A stretch of 64,000 nt of DNA from the NCBI RefSeq assembly GCF_003732665.1, contig NZ_MOBP01000022.1, forward strand, positions 62,001-126,000. The letters run 5' to 3'. Positions within the stretch are counted from its first letter, which is position 1; each line of letters starts with the position of its first letter. Source of the stretch: Pseudomonas frederiksbergensis. Lineage in GTDB: Bacteria > Pseudomonadota > Gammaproteobacteria > Pseudomonadales > Pseudomonadaceae. The translations under genes and the position numbers were made by a program. This document shows positions 61,977 through 64,000 of this stretch, in pieces. The notes under the pieces are model-generated. The model ran no database searches and was not told the DNA's origin. It was given only the letters and a program-made list of their open reading frames with translations.

Positions 61977-64000
61977 TCAAAGGCTTTTCGGCTTGTTGGC
62001 GGTGTTCAGGGCGGCGGCACGGTAGTCGTCCGTTGAGGCCAAGGGTTCAAGCTGATCTGCTTTTGCGTGGTAGTCGCGATAGCCCTGGCGCGCCAATTGC
62101 TGATGTTGTGACGCTGATTCGCTGCTTTCTTCCTTGGGTTCGATCTCGAAGCGATGACCGTTCACCAGTTCCACCGCGTAGGCCTGGGTGCCGGGCACGT
62201 GGTCAAACTTGATCACGCCGTCTTCGCCGGTCAGGCCTTCCTGAACCACAGCGCCATCGGCGAACAGCGTATAGGGCTCATCTTCGTAGCCAGGATGACC
62301 GGGCACTGCACTAATGGTTGCGCTGAGTTTATGAATGACTTCCGGTGCCGGTTGTGACTCGCCACGTTCCGGCACTTCTCCCGCCTTGTCAGAGGCGGCG
62401 GGCAGGGGGATCAGCGGCAAGAACGCGGCATTTCCGGTGCCGACACCTGATGCACCTCCGGCATTCAGTTTGATCACCGGCCCGACCACGGTGATGCCGC
62501 CCGCATCCAGCTTGATGAAACTCCCGCCGGCCTTCACCGTGAGCTCCATACCCGCTTCGATGACCATCTTCTGCCCGGCCTTGAGATGGATTTCATTCCC
62601 GGCCCTCATCAATTGAGCGGTCCCCAGTTTGATGTGCTGGTTTTGGCCAATGACCAAGTGATCGTCGGCTTTGACTTCAACTTTTCGATCCGCAATCGTC
62701 GTGCGATGTTCTTCAGCCTTCAGTTCGGTGTAAGTGTTCTTCTCCACCGTATCGTGGCGTTCATTGCCGACGCGAATCTTCTGGTCGTGCTCAATGTTTT
62801 CATCCCAATCCCGCTGGGCGTGGATGAATATCTGTTCCGCGCCTTTCTTGTCTTCAATCCGCAGTTCATTGAACCCGCCGCCCCCCGGTGAGCTGAGGGT
62901 TTTGAACACGGTGCGGGTTTTGTTGGCCGGCAGTTCGTAGGGAACCTGGTTTTCCTTGTGGTACAGGCAACCGGTTACCAGCGGCTGATCGGGGTCGCCT
63001 TCGAGGAAGGTGACGAGGACTTCCATGCCGATGCGTGGGATGGCGATGGCGCCGTAGCGGTCTCCGGCCCAGCTGCTGGAGACGCGCATCCAGCAGCTGG
63101 TTTTGTCGTCGGCCAGGCCTTCGCGGTCCCAGTGGAATTGGACTTTGATGCGGCCGTATTGGTCGCAGTGGATTTCTTCGCCTTTGGGGCCGGTGACCAT
63201 GGCGGTCTGGCTGCCGAGGACGCGGGGTTTTGGGTGTTCCAGGGCCGGGCGGTAGAACACGGCCCATGGCGTGGCCAGGAAGCGGTTGCGGTAGCCCTGG
63301 TGGAAGTCGTCTTTTTTGTCGGTGGTGTCGCTGGGCACCGATTCTTCCAGCACTTGCGGCTGTTTGACTTCGTGGAAGATTTCGGTCAGCAGCCAGAGGT
63401 CGTTCCATTCGGTGCGTGGGTGGTCGGACATTTCGAGGAAATGGCCACTCACCAAACGCGTCTGGTCGCCCCAGCCTTCGGCTTGCTGGTAGTCGGCGCG
63501 GTGGCGTTCCAGAGCGCGTTGGCTGAGGAATTTGCCACGGGCGCGGTCGATGAAACGGCCGGGGTAGTCGTAGTCTTCCAGATCCGGCTCGGTGCTTTCA
63601 CCGTCGGGTTTGTAGGCGGATTCCAGTTGAAGGCGGGGCTTTTCGAAGTCGTAGTCGCGACGGGTGACGCGGCCGGTGCGGGTTTCCAGGCGCAGTTTGA
63701 AGCCCTTGATCACTGGTTCGTCCGCGACCATGCCGCTGCCCTGCACATATGCGGTCGGTTGGCCGAGTTTCGGGAATACCGTTTGGTCGTCGCCGAACAC
63801 CAGCAGGTGAGCCTTTTCGCTGTGCTGGAAGTGGTAGTGAATGCCTTCTTCTTCGCACAGGCGCTGGACGAAGTGCAGGTCGGTTTCGTCGTATTGCACG
63901 CAGTAGTCGCGGTCCGGGCAGGTTTCGCTGAGCTGGAAGCTGTAGGCGTTGCCCTTGATGCCGTGCTCGTCGAGGATCAGCGCGATGATTTTCGGCGCCG
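61977..64000 (-). CDS. vgrG: T6SS spike protein VgrG, 5' partial, with C-terminal extension
   Basis: The start lies beyond the window. The visible part reads DEHGIKGNAYSFQLSETCPDRDY, then the gp27-like region (DLHFVQRLCEEEGIHYHF), the gp5 OB-fold (KVQFHWDREG; CWMRVSSSWAGDRYGAIAIPRIGMEVLV) and the repetitive beta-helix needle (DUF2345-like; EHRTTIADRKVEVKADDHLVIGQNQ). The needle ends around MELTVKAGGSFIKLDAGGITVVG. About 150 more residues follow, with a small beta-rich domain (EPYTLFADGAVVQEGLTGEDGVIKFDHVPG). That extension probably docks the downstream phospholipase (inference). Confidence 0.95.
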   Translation of the reverse strand, partial: APKIIALILDEHGIKGNAYSFQLSETCPDRDYCVQYDETDLHFVQRLCEEEGIHYHFQHSEKAHLLVFGDDQTVFPKLGQPTAYVQGSGMVADEPVIKGFKLRLETRTGRVTRRDYDFEKPRLQLESAYKPDGESTEPDLEDYDYPGRFIDRARGKFLSQRALERHRADYQQAEGWGDQTRLVSGHFLEMSDHPRTEWNDLWLLTEIFHEVKQPQVLEESVPSDTTDKKDDFHQGYRNRFLATPWAVFYRPALEHPKPRVLGSQTAMVTGPKGEEIHCDQYGRIKVQFHWDREGLADDKTSCWMRVSSSWAGDRYGAIAIPRIGMEVLVTFLEGDPDQPLVTGCLYHKENQVPYELPANKTRTVFKTLSSPGGGGFNELRIEDKKGAEQIFIHAQRDWDENIEHDQKIRVGNERHDTVEKNTYTELKAEEHRTTIADRKVEVKADDHLVIGQNQHIKLGTAQLMRAGNEIHLKAGQKMVIEAGMELTVKAGGSFIKLDAGGITVVGPVIKLNAGGASGVGTGNAAFLPLIPLPAASDKAGEVPERGESQPAPEVIHKLSATISAVPGHPGYEDEPYTLFADGAVVQEGLTGEDGVIKFDHVPGTQAYAVELVNGHRFEIEPKEESSESASQHQQLARQGYRDYHAKADQLEPLASTDDYRAAALNTANKPKSL

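Overview
The window reads as chromosome of a fluorescent Pseudomonas (P. fluorescens / P. koreensis / P. corrugata type). The reasons are high GC, a pyoverdine locus whose gene order largely matches P. aeruginosa PAO1, many REP/REPIN palindromes of the 'GTGGGAGCGGGCTTGCTCGCG' type, and Fec-like and T6SS modules typical of the genus. No rRNA, tRNA, insertion sequence, phage gene or CRISPR array was seen.

1-28.6 kb, pyoverdine locus. The window opens inside the terminal PvdD-like peptide synthetase (A-T-E / C-A-T / C-A-T-TE; predicted substrates Thr, Ser and a basic residue). An HSL-family esterase follows. Next come a FhuA/FoxA-like ferripyoverdine receptor (fpvA), the precursor exporter pvdE, the periplasmic maturation genes pvdM-pvdN-pvdO and pvdP, the efflux system pvdR-pvdT-opmQ, the sigma factor fpvI and the ornithine hydroxylase pvdA. 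Five promoters carry a perfect PvdS-type box (TAAAT-N16-CGT) at pvdE, pvdM, pvdP, pvdR and pvdA. Compared with PAO1, pvdF (between pvdE and pvdO) and fpvR (between fpvI and pvdR) are absent, and the esterase is extra.

28.6-36.5 kb. mgtA (Mg2+ P-type ATPase) sits behind a long, hairpin-rich leader. A BvgAS/EvgAS-like phosphorelay follows: a stand-alone receiver protein that has lost its phospho-acceptor Asp, a LuxR-type response regulator and an H-D-H hybrid kinase with two periplasmic substrate-binding domains.

36.5-47.3 kb, housekeeping and stress genes. These are an aldo/keto reductase (dkgB), a PaaI-like thioesterase, a pirin, an MscS channel fused to a cyclic-nucleotide-binding domain, an AhpD-like protein, an EmrAB-type efflux pair, an AraC regulator divergent from a Bcr/CflA-type MFS pump, and a class II aldolase.

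47.3-58.8 kb. A catabolic group comes first (Rieske oxygenase, GMC/choline-dehydrogenase-like enzyme, GlxA-type AraC regulator). It is followed by a complete fecI-fecR-fecA type iron uptake and signalling unit with a putative Fur box, a YbjJ-like MFS gene, a small conserved protein, an AraC regulator and a small membrane protein.

58.9-64 kb, type VI secretion effector module on the minus strand. It holds vgrG (running off the window), a Tle5/PldA-type phospholipase D with two HKD motifs, and an exported Sel1-like protein that is probably its immunity partner.

Two ordered tandem REPIN arrays (units of about 134 and 136 bp) lie between convergent genes, at 21.1-21.7 kb and 55.7-56.2 kb. Nine shorter REPIN copies occupy other intergenic gaps.
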